From contig CANMWO010000001.1 of NCBI GenBank assembly GCA_947501695.1, positions 434,001-498,000 of the forward strand: DNA of 64,000 nt, written 5' to 3'. The notes below the pieces were generated by a model. The model did not search any database. It saw nothing but the letters and a program-made list of their open reading frames with translations, and was not told where the DNA came from. Made by a program: the position numbers and the translations under genes. Position 1 is the first letter of the stretch. Each line of letters opens with the position of its first letter. The DNA is from an uncultured Sphingomonadaceae bacterium (GTDB lineage: Bacteria > Pseudomonadota > Alphaproteobacteria > Sphingomonadales > Sphingomonadaceae). This document shows positions 1 to 8,033 of this stretch, in pieces.

Positions 1-63
1 TTTATCTCGATGACTCCAAACGCTGGCACCAGATGCACTATTGGATTTCGGTGGTTTTGGAAC

Positions 64-345
64 TTAGTTGAAGCCGAGTAGTTCGCGCTGCGCTGTCCTG
101 TTGAGCGGAACACTTCCGGTGCGCAGGAGCTTGCGACCGGTTTGATCAACTGGTTTTGTGGCATCGATTATCGCTGAAATAATGTCGGGCGCCAGATAAC
201 TTAGCCGCGTAAGTTGCTGAAGATAGCGCGGGCTATATTCTGCGATCATTGCAGATAGTGTTCCATGAACTAGAAGATCTTGTGCAACAAATCGCCGGTC
301 AAGAAAACGTCCCGTACCAAAATCGTTTATTGACCCCTGCGTCAA
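64..345 (-). pseudogene. Fragment resembling the C-terminal tail of a serine recombinase
   Basis: An open frame of 93 codons whose second half (LTRLSYLAPDIISAIIDATKP, then a proline- and leucine-rich segment ending LLGFN) resembles the conserved tail seen after the catalytic domain in large serine recombinases of alphaproteobacteria (pattern RL-x-YLAPDI-x-x-AI, LPL-x-x-x-x-Q-x-x-LGF). There is no catalytic N-terminal domain: the frame is closed by a stop about 20 bases before the TTG at 345, and the preceding DNA encodes a PAS protein in another frame. It is therefore a relic of a mobile element rather than a working gene. The family match is from memory of the motif, so it is tentative. Confidence 0.45.
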
Positions 346-1459
346 TTCGATCCATCGGGATAGCTAAGGCTCGTCGTGTTACTTGAGTACCCGCGAGGTC
401 ATCCTTCAGTTCAACGCCAATATCTAGAACTTCGCCTGTCTCTATGCAAAACTGCCATTGATCGAAGAACTGTTCATTCGATCCAGATGCAATGATATCG
501 TCAAAGCTCATCCCGAAAACCTTACCTAACCCTGAATGATCATGCCATGACTGATTGACTTCAACAAGCTTGCCTGCACCGTCCGTAACCCACGTTATAG
601 TGGGTATGGTATCAATGCGGTTACGTGAGTGGACCAACAAGTCTTTATGCTTTTTCTCCAACTCCACTGAATTTGATATATCAACACTGAGCGTCGCAAT
701 TCCGGTCGACCCGTCAGGCAGTGGAAGAGGTACTTTTGTTGAAAGCAGGTGGCGGGTGTTTAAACCCGTCGGCGTCAACTTTTCAACGACGGTTTGGGCT
801 TTCCCTGACAATTGGACTAACTTATCGTGTTCCTCAATCGTGTTTCGTTCCAGATCGCTCCCAACTATATCGCCGACAGTCTTCCCATCGAAAAATTGAC
901 GCTCTTGCTTTACTATTTCGACCAATGCGGCGTTGGTATAAATAAATTCTCCCTTGGCATTTTTAGCGTGGACAATCACGTCAGATGCTGTGCCAAGTGC
1001 TTTGAGTATTTCTTCTGCTTGAGTCTGAACATTGATACGAGCGATCAAGTCCTCAATATCTGTACAGGACCCAATCCAACGGACAATATTGCCACTGCCA
1101 TCTTTAACGGGTGCGCCCCTTACTAAATGCCAACGATATTCGCCATCAAATCTACAGAACCGATATTTTGCGTCGTATTTTTTGCCTTTGGTCCAACTTT
1201 CCAGCCATGTAGCGGCAGCACGTTTCTGATCATCAGGATGAATTGTAGCTAGCCAACCATCGTTCAGAATATCTTCTTTTTTCCGGCCGGTGTACCTTTG
1301 AAACTGAATGTTAGTGTATATGTTGGCACCATTGGCATCGCCAACAAAAACAAGAGCAGGAATACTTTCAGCAAGCGTTCTGAATTCCAAGCCCCCATAC
1401 CAAGGAAACTGTACATCTGACGCTTCATCACTTTGCGTCTTATCGTTAGTGTTTTCCAC
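299..1459 (-). CDS. Three-PAS-domain sensor protein, probably truncated
   Basis: Cytosolic 386-residue protein made only of PAS domains: PAS1 about residues 25-140 with a clear PAC motif (YRWHLVRGAPVKDGSGNIVRW), PAS2 about 150-262 and PAS3 from about 275 to the end. Such arrays normally sense a ligand or redox state and pass the signal to a kinase, GGDEF or other output domain; none is present. The frame ends RFWYGTFS, right at the conserved R-x-W-x-G-T position of the third PAC motif, and the recombinase-like fragment begins in the same 47 bases. The start is a GTG with AGGAGC about 10 bases upstream. Most likely the 3' part of a longer sensor was lost. Confidence 0.75.
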   Translation of the reverse strand: MENTNDKTQSDEASDVQFPWYGGLEFRTLAESIPALVFVGDANGANIYTNIQFQRYTGRKKEDILNDGWLATIHPDDQKRAAATWLESWTKGKKYDAKYRFCRFDGEYRWHLVRGAPVKDGSGNIVRWIGSCTDIEDLIARINVQTQAEEILKALGTASDVIVHAKNAKGEFIYTNAALVEIVKQERQFFDGKTVGDIVGSDLERNTIEEHDKLVQLSGKAQTVVEKLTPTGLNTRHLLSTKVPLPLPDGSTGIATLSVDISNSVELEKKHKDLLVHSRNRIDTIPTITWVTDGAGKLVEVNQSWHDHSGLGKVFGMSFDDIIASGSNEQFFDQWQFCIETGEVLDIGVELKDDLAGTQVTRRALAIPMDRIDAGVNKRFWYGTFS

Positions 1460-1685
1460 TTTCTTGATGCTCCTGGTGGTCAGGTCAGTTCTTCAGAAAC
1501 CCGACACTATTTGTAGTGAAAAGATTGCTTAACCCATCTTCTTTGAAATCTAGGCCCTTTCATAGACAAGAAAATCATAATCGAAAGTGGCGAAGACCAA
1601 CATTGAGGTAGCCGGTTGTTTTACGATTGTTTTCTGAACGAGATGTGAAAAATTCTGATTGGCCTCATCACAATATTTCGAAGTT

Positions 1686-1745
1686 GAAATAGAAAGGGGC
1701 GATCCAGTAAGGACCAGCAAACATAAAATCGCCCCTTTCAATTTC
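1686..1745. repeat. 60-bp inverted repeat (hairpin)
   Basis: The arms GAAAGGGGCGAT (1692-1703) and ATCGCCCCTTTC (1728-1739) are perfect complements over 12 bases with a 24-base loop; after one A:A mismatch, GAAAT (1686-1690) pairs with ATTTC (1741-1745). It sits 230 bases upstream of the PAS gene. There is no long T-run, so it is not a convincing terminator; it could be a small mobile repeat or an RNA structure. Confidence 0.6.
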
Positions 1746-2194
1746 GTGCTAAACTTCCGTCTTCATTGTGGGGATGATTGGCCGGAGTTTAGCAGATAAA
1801 GGCAGCTTAAAGTGCCTAAATTTGTTTACGGGGCTTTGGCGTCCGGATTAACACTCGGCTCAACTTTCTACTTTTTTATTTTCAAGATGTACGATTGATT
1901 TCACCAAATCTACTCTCACTAAGCTAGGCTTGGAATATTGCTCTCAATATTTAACCAACAGAACGAGAAGCCATTTTCAAAGCTCAATTCGCGTCCGATG
2001 GAATTTTACCTGAAGCAAATAGTAAACAATGTTGAGCAGCAGATTCCAAGTTTCACTGACAATAGCGCAATCGTTTCTTTCCACGCCGTGTGAACAACTT
2101 TGCCTACTGGATATTGCAAAAGAGAGACCGCAGCCATTACCACTTTTTAATATGCGGCTTAAGTATCAATAAACTCGACCGTCAATCACTCTGA
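1746..2194. other. Gene-free AT-rich stretch
   Basis: No supported gene or RNA was seen here. All frames are interrupted, no tRNA-like cloverleaf or T-loop sequence was found, and only short hairpins (for example GGCA/TGCC near 1801) are visible. It fits degraded DNA next to the recombinase relic. Confidence 0.4.
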
Positions 2195-2533
2195 GACATT
2201 TTTGTATCAGAGAGGCGCGACATTATCGATATTCGTCGACCAGTAAAGCCAGTTTGGAAAGGGATACCGATATTTTGGACGATACCAATATTGGTCGGCG
2301 CTATGGCGGTTCCTGCAAATGCAGAAAGATCTCCTTCTCGAACTGAAAACACATCTGTAAGTATCTATGCGAAGGCAAAAATCCAAAAAGGGTTTGAGGT
2401 TCGATCAGACAGTTTTGTCGAGAAAAAGAGCCATAGCAATAATCAATTATCTGACATCAGTCTCCACGATTGCGATATCGAAGCAACAGAATTGATCAAA
2501 ACCTGCGTTTTGATAGTCTACGAGATTCAGTAA
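2195..2533 (+). pseudogene. Small exported protein lacking a start codon
   Basis: Read from the stop at 2192, the frame encodes a basic segment (KPVWKG), a hydrophobic stretch (IPIFWTIPILVGAMAVP), a signal-peptidase-like ANA-E site and then about 70 residues ending CVLIVYEIQ. This is the architecture of the small secreted proteins common in sphingomonads. The signal peptide needs an initiator upstream of about 2255, but no ATG, GTG or TTG occurs in frame there; the first in-frame TTG (2291) lies inside the hydrophobic core. The gene is either dead at its start or begins from a rare ATT (2222 or 2231). Function is not recognised. Confidence 0.4.
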
Positions 2534-2602
2534 AGGTGAACATCGCAAAAATGACGCTTTTTATTGAAATCAAAAGTCGATTAAATGCATGCTAGAATGC
2601 TA

Positions 2603-2839
2603 TCAGTTGCCATCTGATGTTTCTTGATCTTCCCGATCTTGTCGCAAAACATTAATCGCTTCTTCAACTCTTATAGCTGGAATAGCATGCCCATCTTCGT
2701 CCAGCATAACCAGGATTTCTTGGAGCCGTTCTATCAAATTGAGAATGTCGTCTGAGCTGTTCTTCATTGTGACGGACATTGCCTTTCTCGCGGCAGTGAG
2801 AATATTTTCGATCAAATTTGCGTTGCGCTTGCTGAGCAA
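2603..2839 (-). CDS. Hypothetical small acidic protein
   Basis: A 78-residue, mostly helical, acidic protein with leucine-heptad-like spacing (ILNLIERLQEILVML) and a C-terminal VEEAINVLRQDRED segment. No family was recognised. A stop lies directly before the TTG at 2839; an internal ATG at 2779 would give a 58-residue product and is an alternative start. No good ribosome-binding site decides between them. Flanks are AT-rich and no partner gene is evident. Confidence 0.45.
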   Translation of the reverse strand: MLSKRNANLIENILTAARKAMSVTMKNSSDDILNLIERLQEILVMLDEDGHAIPAIRVEEAINVLRQDREDQETSDGN

Positions 2840-3097
2840 TTAAAAATAAATTTTCCAACCTTGGAAGAGAAATCCATTAGTTACAACTGGTTGCAATTTC
2901 AACAAATATTACTGAAGCTTTGCTTGTTTTGACAAGTTGATAATATATGTCCCAATTTGACGCATCTACTCAGATCATATTGCTGCTGCATTATGAACAA
3001 GTGAAGCGTCATCTTTTGCCCTGAATCGATCACCTTTCCTATTCTGAGTTTAATGTTTCTCTTCGTCGCCGTTAACCATTGCACGAAAGGGAAACAC

Positions 3098-4519
3098 ATG
3101 ACTGATTTTGACTATGATTTTGTAATAATCGGAGGCGGTCCCGCTGGACGCAGAGCAGCAATCCAGGCATCGAAGCTCGGTAAATCAGTGGCAATTGTTG
3201 ATGATCAAAAGAAAATTGGCGGTGTGTCGGTACATACAGGAACCTTGCCATCGAAAACTATCCGAGAATCAGTTTTGTCGGTTACAGGGTGGCGGGATCA
3301 ACATTTTAAATCTGGGCGTCAGCGCGGTGGTACGGATACAACGCTACAATCCATTTGCTCTCGTCTTTCGACAACCCTCAGCGACGAAGTCGAGGTGATC
3401 GACAGTCAGCTGTCTCGCAACAATATCGAGACGCTAAAAGGGCGAGCAAAATTTGCAGGTCCCAACAAATTGTCTGTCTCGCAATCCGTGCAAGGAAAGA
3501 CAACGAGCTTTACTGTTACTGCCGAAAAATTCCTTATCGCCGTGGGAACAAGGCCCTATCGACCGAACCATATTCCTTTTAATCGCTCTAGCGTTGTGGA
3601 TAGTGATTCTATCGCTGCAAATATGCCAATGCCAAAATCTATCATAGTAGTCGGTGGAGGTGTCATCGGTCTGGAATATGCCACGATATTCTCTGCACTT
3701 GAGATTCCAGTCACGGTGGTTGAAGCACGAAAAAATATATTGGAGTTTATCGACCGCGACGTCATTGCCAATTTCACGCACCAGCTCTCTGAGCGCGGGA
3801 TTAGTCTCCGTCTTGGTCGGACGATCAAAAAAATTGAGTTGGACAAAAACGGTGGTCCGCATGTTGAACTAGACGATGGCCGTCAAATCCGTTCCGAGAT
3901 GCTGCTTTTCACGGCTGGCCGTATTGGTTCCGTGGACAAGCTTGGCTTGGAAAAAATTGGAATTGAACCTGATGATAGAGGGCGATTGAAAGTAGATGCG
4001 AAAACGCTGCAAACATCGCAGCCCCATATCTATGCCGCCGGAGACATTATTGGCTTCCCGGCCCTGGCGTCGACGTCGATGGAGCAGGGAAGACTGGCAG
4101 CCTGTCACGCGTTTGGTCATCCGATTAGTAGCTCGGAGCATAGCTTTCCGCTCGGCATATATTCGATCCCCGAGATTGCCAGCATCGGCATGTCTGAAGA
4201 CGAAGCGCGCGGCAAAGGCATGCAGGTGGAAATCGGTATTGCAAGATTTCAGGAAACGTCACGCGGACATATATTGGGTAGTTGTAAAGGCCTGTTAAAA
4301 TGCATTTTTGATCTGAACGATCGTAAATTATTGGGCGTTCACATCGTCGGTGAAGGGGCAACTGAATTGATTCATATCGGTCAAGCCGTGCTCAACCTGA
4401 ACGGGGGAATAGACTACCTATCCGACACCGTTTTTAATTTTCCAACATTAGCCGAGGCTTACAAGGTTGCTGCGCTCGACGCGTATAACCGGATGCCACA
4501 ACGCAGATTGCGAGCATGA
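3098..4519 (+). CDS. sthA: Si-specific NAD(P)+ transhydrogenase (soluble pyridine nucleotide transhydrogenase)
   Basis: A 473-residue FAD-dependent flavoenzyme of the glutathione reductase/lipoamide dehydrogenase fold. Soluble transhydrogenases move hydride between NADPH and NAD+ in the cytosol, usually draining excess NADPH. Visible parts are the FAD-binding GGGPAG motif (residues 12-17), the second dinucleotide-binding motif VVGGGVIGLEYA near residue 185, the AAGDI FAD motif near residue 310 and the C-terminal dimerisation domain. The redox-disulfide region reads GGVSVHTGTLPSK: both cysteines of lipoamide dehydrogenase are replaced (Ser and Thr), which argues for a transhydrogenase rather than a disulfide reductase. 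The start at 3098 follows GAAAGGG; an upstream in-frame TTG at 3053 is less likely. The stop is followed after one base by the GGDEF gene. Confidence 0.88.
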   Translation: MTDFDYDFVIIGGGPAGRRAAIQASKLGKSVAIVDDQKKIGGVSVHTGTLPSKTIRESVLSVTGWRDQHFKSGRQRGGTDTTLQSICSRLSTTLSDEVEVIDSQLSRNNIETLKGRAKFAGPNKLSVSQSVQGKTTSFTVTAEKFLIAVGTRPYRPNHIPFNRSSVVDSDSIAANMPMPKSIIVVGGGVIGLEYATIFSALEIPVTVVEARKNILEFIDRDVIANFTHQLSERGISLRLGRTIKKIELDKNGGPHVELDDGRQIRSEMLLFTAGRIGSVDKLGLEKIGIEPDDRGRLKVDAKTLQTSQPHIYAAGDIIGFPALASTSMEQGRLAACHAFGHPISSSEHSFPLGIYSIPEIASIGMSEDEARGKGMQVEIGIARFQETSRGHILGSCKGLLKCIFDLNDRKLLGVHIVGEGATELIHIGQAVLNLNGGIDYLSDTVFNFPTLAEAYKVAALDAYNRMPQRRLRA

Positions 4520-4520
4520 A

Positions 4521-5606
4521 ATGAAACTAGATATAAAGAATATACTCGACAGCTATTTCCGTGAAAATGATGGTGATGATTCGTGCCCTGTCTGCATAGA
4601 AGATGACGGCCAGCGGTCTCCGCTCTATGCGATTGCCAGTTTCATTCGGCAGCATAATCTCACCTTGTCTTCGTGCAATCTTGAATTGGCATGGGAATAT
4701 ATCTGCGGCGGCAAGAGCGGTTTGAAAAACGAGATTGTGGGACTGTCTTCTGCTGGGCGTCTGAACAATGCTTCCGCTCAGGAGTTGTATGAGAAACACC
4801 TACGGTCGGATATTGGAATCCAAATCGACAAGATTCTTATGGAGGCGATTGAGCATATTCGTGCAACAACGCAGATCATCGATGATGGTAACAAGAACAC
4901 CATTGAATGTGAGACCAATTTGATTGAGCAGGCCGACACTATCCGGACGCGGTCAGGCGATGTTGATATTGCCATCCAGAAATTGCTCGATCTTTCGCAG
5001 TTGATGGTTGAATCCACTCGTGAAAACCGCGAGCAGATTACTGAAACTAATAAGAAACTATTCACTTTGCAGAATGAGTTGGAGCAAGCTAAAAACGAAG
5101 CTGATTTTGATCAACTCACTAAACTCCCAAATCGCCGAAAATTTGAACGGACATTGGATGAAGTTTTGGAGAAACTACTTCAAAATGGGCAGCCATTGGT
5201 TTTGGCTTTTATCGACATTGACCACTTCAAGAAGATAAACGACACCTTTGGCCATGAATGCGGAGATCGCGTTCTTAGGCTCGTTGCAGATGAGCTTTCG
5301 TCCCTGTCGAACAGCAAATGTCATACATCCCGCTACGGTGGAGAGGAATTTGCGGTGATTTTTGAAGATGAAAATATTGAAGATGTTTGTAAGCGGGTCG
5401 ATCAATGTCGTGATGCCTTGGCACGCCGCGAACTGGTCGATCTGGAATCCGGCAGCGCCGTAGGAAAAGTGACCTTTTCTGCTGGCGTAGCGGAATGCCT
5501 GGAAACTGACACAAAACGTTCCATCCTCCGAAAAGCCGATCTTGCTCTTTATGAAGCCAAGTCTCAGGGACGCAACAACGTTCTAACCTATTCTAACGAA
5601 CTATAG
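4521..5606 (+). CDS. GGDEF diguanylate cyclase with cytosolic N-terminal domain
   Basis: A 361-residue soluble protein predicted to make cyclic di-GMP from two GTP. The C-terminal GGDEF domain (about 190-358) has DFDQLTKLPNRRKF, the metal/substrate helix IDIDHFKKINDTFGH and an intact GGEEF signature (residues 273-277). The RxxD product-inhibition site normally five residues before the signature is absent (NSKCHTSRYGGEEF). The N-terminal half carries a CPVC pair near residue 20, followed by a long helical, coiled-coil-like linker (about 110-185), so it may be the sensory part. It starts one base after the sthA stop, so translation is probably coupled. No transmembrane segment is seen. Confidence 0.9.
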   Translation: MKLDIKNILDSYFRENDGDDSCPVCIEDDGQRSPLYAIASFIRQHNLTLSSCNLELAWEYICGGKSGLKNEIVGLSSAGRLNNASAQELYEKHLRSDIGIQIDKILMEAIEHIRATTQIIDDGNKNTIECETNLIEQADTIRTRSGDVDIAIQKLLDLSQLMVESTRENREQITETNKKLFTLQNELEQAKNEADFDQLTKLPNRRKFERTLDEVLEKLLQNGQPLVLAFIDIDHFKKINDTFGHECGDRVLRLVADELSSLSNSKCHTSRYGGEEFAVIFEDENIEDVCKRVDQCRDALARRELVDLESGSAVGKVTFSAGVAECLETDTKRSILRKADLALYEAKSQGRNNVLTYSNEL

Positions 5607-5725
5607 TATTTTAGTATTTGCAGCATGAACCGGTTTTCTATCGGCGCTTTAGGGTACTGAGAATCTGCTATAATTTTTGGATTTGAACAGATTCCATTGG
5701 TCCAAATAATCGCGATGATTAATCT

Positions 5726-5767
5726 AAAGAAGCAGGGAGCAGGCACAGGCTTGTTCCCTGCTTCTTT
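5726..5767 (+). terminator. Probable transcription terminator after the sthA-GGDEF pair
   Basis: A perfect 13-base stem AAAGAAGCAGGGA / TCCCTGCTTCTTT flanks a 16-base loop. It ends in TTCTTTATTT, so it can act as a factor-independent terminator for rightward transcription; the A-rich left side gives some function leftward too. Confidence 0.65.
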
Positions 5768-5880
5768 ATTTGCATTGCTTGCAACTGGAGAGTGCTGACT
5801 GTGTTGGTCGTGCTTGCAGAAGGCACCGAGGACCTGGGAAGTTTTTTGCCAGTGTTGGCTTTAGAGATGCCCCAATGACA

Positions 5881-5914
5881 ATCGGGCAGAGTGGTATCTA
5901 CCACTCTGCCCGAT
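5881..5914. repeat. Perfect 16-bp inverted repeat with 2-base spacer
   Basis: The arms ATCGGGCAGAGTGGTA (5881-5896) and TACCACTCTGCCCGAT (5899-5914) are exact reverse complements. As RNA this would be a very stable hairpin; as DNA it is a near-continuous palindrome. No T-run follows on either strand, so it is not a typical terminator. Function unknown. Confidence 0.7.
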
Positions 5915-6163
5915 CAGTTATAACGCAGACCAGGTGCGCTACGTTCACCAAGACCCAACCTGCGGGGGCTGGAGCGGCCTTGATGGAAAGATTTTACACT
6001 TTCTAACACCTGTATCCGAATCGTCAGGAATAAGATCAATCGAATTTCAACCCATTTTGGGAGTACGTCAGGATATTATTTCCAAATTGGTTTAATGTTT
6101 ACAATATCTTCAAATAAATAGTAATGTAATATTAGACAAAGTGGCTCTGCAAGTGCGATCAGC

Positions 6164-7033
6164 CTATTTCGTTTTCATAGTTATAGAGATGCGCCTGTTT
6201 CTATCATCATTCGGGTCTGCTGGATTATACGGTTCAGTATCCGCGACGCCTTCGATCCTTGCCATGCGATGAATTGCCACGCCTTGTCTGACCAATTCCT
6301 GCCTAGTCGCTTCCGCTCTTGCAGAGGACAACAGCCAGTTATTCATGCTTTGCCCACTGGCATAAGGCAGGCTGTCCGTATGACCTCTTATAATCAATGC
6401 ATTGTCTACAGTGTCGATGATCTTTGCCACTTGTCCGATCAGTTCAATTGCTCGCGACTGTAAGCTATTTGTCGCTAATGCAAACATACTGAAATCAGCC
6501 TCATCGATGATGTCAATCCGCAGGCCTTCTTTGGTATCTGTAAAACGGACGTTCGACATCAACTTCGCCGTTTCAGGGTTTTTCTTGAGCTGCTCTCGGA
6601 CGCGTTTCTCGAATTCCTTAGCCGTAATCGATTTGGGTATAGATTTCTGGTTACGGTCTTTGTTGCTTTTATCAGCCAGAGTTTCGGTAGCCTTGCGAGG
6701 AGTGTCTATTGACTGCTCTCCAACTTGTTTCGCCTTTTTATGAGGATATTTATCGGGGTCCGTAACCGATGAACCTCCGAACATCCCCTTGCCGCCGGCG
6801 CTATCGCGCTTCACTTGAGCAAGCGTGGGCGAGAAATAGTCAGCTATTCCTTTGCGCTGCTTTTCGTCGGTTGCACCAAGCAACCACATTAACAAGAAGA
6901 ACGCCATCATGGCCGTCACAAAGTCTGCATAGGCAACTTTCCATGCGCCGCCATGATGGCCACCATGTTCCTCGACAATGATCTTTTTAACGATGATCGG
7001 CTGAAGCGGTTCTGGGGCGGCTTTCTTGGCCAT
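6164..7033 (-). CDS. motB: Flagellar motor stator protein MotB
   Basis: A 289-residue inner-membrane protein that forms the ion-driven stator with MotA and anchors it to peptidoglycan. It has a His-rich cytosolic N-terminus (HGGHHGG), a single transmembrane helix containing the family motif AYADFVTAMMAFFLLMWLL with the ion-binding Asp at residue 37, a plug/linker, and a C-terminal OmpA-like domain (about 170-285) with IIRGHTDSLPY and LSSARAEATRQEL. It lies three bases downstream of motA, so the two are co-transcribed. This is the last gene of the minus-strand flg-mot run. Confidence 0.95.
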   Translation of the reverse strand: MAKKAAPEPLQPIIVKKIIVEEHGGHHGGAWKVAYADFVTAMMAFFLLMWLLGATDEKQRKGIADYFSPTLAQVKRDSAGGKGMFGGSSVTDPDKYPHKKAKQVGEQSIDTPRKATETLADKSNKDRNQKSIPKSITAKEFEKRVREQLKKNPETAKLMSNVRFTDTKEGLRIDIIDEADFSMFALATNSLQSRAIELIGQVAKIIDTVDNALIIRGHTDSLPYASGQSMNNWLLSSARAEATRQELVRQGVAIHRMARIEGVADTEPYNPADPNDDRNRRISITMKTK

Positions 7034-7036
7034 GGC

Positions 7037-7900
7037 TTATTTCGCCCTTATAGCGTCAAATACATCGGAGAAGCTTGGCTGGTTTGCATGTTGCAGGCTG
7101 GTGCGAGCTGCTTCTATAATGAGTGGCTGTGGATGGCCGTGAAGATTGGCAATGATCAACTGTTTGGCGACATGATAAATGCTAGCATCGCTTTCGATGA
7201 TGGACCGGACACGCGTCGCCATTGGACCCACCAGACCATAAGCCAGAAAAATGCCAAGGAAAGTTCCGACGAGCGCGGAGCCGATCATACCACCCAAAAT
7301 CGTTGGCGGTTTGTCGATCGAGCCCATGACTTTGATAATACCCAAAACCGCGGCAACAATACCCAAGGCTGGCAAAGCATCCGCCAGACCCTGAAGGTTG
7401 TCTGCCGGCGCAACAGCTTCGTGATGGTGAGTTTTGATAGATTGATCCATGACATCTTCGACCGCATGCGGGTCGAGAGTGCCGGAAGAAACGACAACAA
7501 GTCTTAGGCTGTCTGCAATGAGATGGATTAACGTGTCGTCTTTTAACAACTTGGGATACTCACTGAATATCGGTGAAGCTTTTGGATCTTCGATATGTGG
7601 TTCCAGAGCGACCGGCCCCTCGCTTTTGAGGATTTTTGTCAGTTTGGACACGAGCAATATGCAATCCATGAAATCCTGTTTGACGTAGGTTGGACCTTTG
7701 AAAACTTTTCCAAAGCCACCCATCAGGGCCTTTAGCTGGGCGCCATTATTGCCGATGATAAGTGCAGCGACAGCCGAGCCGCCGATAATTCCCATCTCGA
7801 TTGGGAGAGCATGCAAGACGACGCCCATGTCCCCGCCTGACAGGATGAACACGCCGAAAACCATTACGAACAAGACAATAATTCCAATTCCAGCGAACAT
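7037..7900 (-). CDS. motA: Flagellar motor stator protein MotA
   Basis: A 287-residue inner-membrane stator subunit with the MotA arrangement: two N-terminal transmembrane helices (about 3-20 and 30-50), a large cytosolic loop with charged residues that contact FliG, and two C-terminal helices around ALGIVAAVLGIIKVMG and ALVGTFLGIFLAYGLVGP. The family's functional prolines lie in these last segments. It begins 134 bases after flgL and is followed immediately by motB. The upstream gap contains a TTAACCAT half-site on the minus strand but no clear sigma54 promoter, so read-through from the flg operon is likely. Confidence 0.95.
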   Translation of the reverse strand: MFAGIGIIVLFVMVFGVFILSGGDMGVVLHALPIEMGIIGGSAVAALIIGNNGAQLKALMGGFGKVFKGPTYVKQDFMDCILLVSKLTKILKSEGPVALEPHIEDPKASPIFSEYPKLLKDDTLIHLIADSLRLVVVSSGTLDPHAVEDVMDQSIKTHHHEAVAPADNLQGLADALPALGIVAAVLGIIKVMGSIDKPPTILGGMIGSALVGTFLGIFLAYGLVGPMATRVRSIIESDASIYHVAKQLIIANLHGHPQPLIIEAARTSLQHANQPSFSDVFDAIRAK

Positions 7901-8033
7901 AACTTAATTTCCAATCCACAGGTCCGTTTAGATTTGTCCGTCTGCCAGAGGGGGCTGAAACGGAGAATCATCATATTGGTGAACGGACAAAAACCGTTAT
8001 GGTTAAGGGCGCGATAGTGATGATTTGGGCGGG

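Larger units (their letters stand above)
5607..6163. other. Gene-free region between ggdef and motB
   Basis: About 550 bases with no supported gene. It holds the hairpins at 5726-5767 and 5881-5914, then an AT-rich tail leading to the end of motB. Short frames here have neither ribosome-binding sites nor recognisable products, and no tRNA was seen. A small RNA is possible but unproven. Confidence 0.5.

Noticed and set aside
1550-1741. A 63-codon minus-strand frame with a hydrophobic start
   Set aside because: Its TTG start and first 16 codons lie inside the 60-bp inverted repeat, there is no ribosome-binding site, and no product is recognisable.
5719-6006. Overlapping short frames on both strands in the gap before motB
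   Set aside because: They run through the two hairpins, have biased cysteine-rich translations and no start signals.
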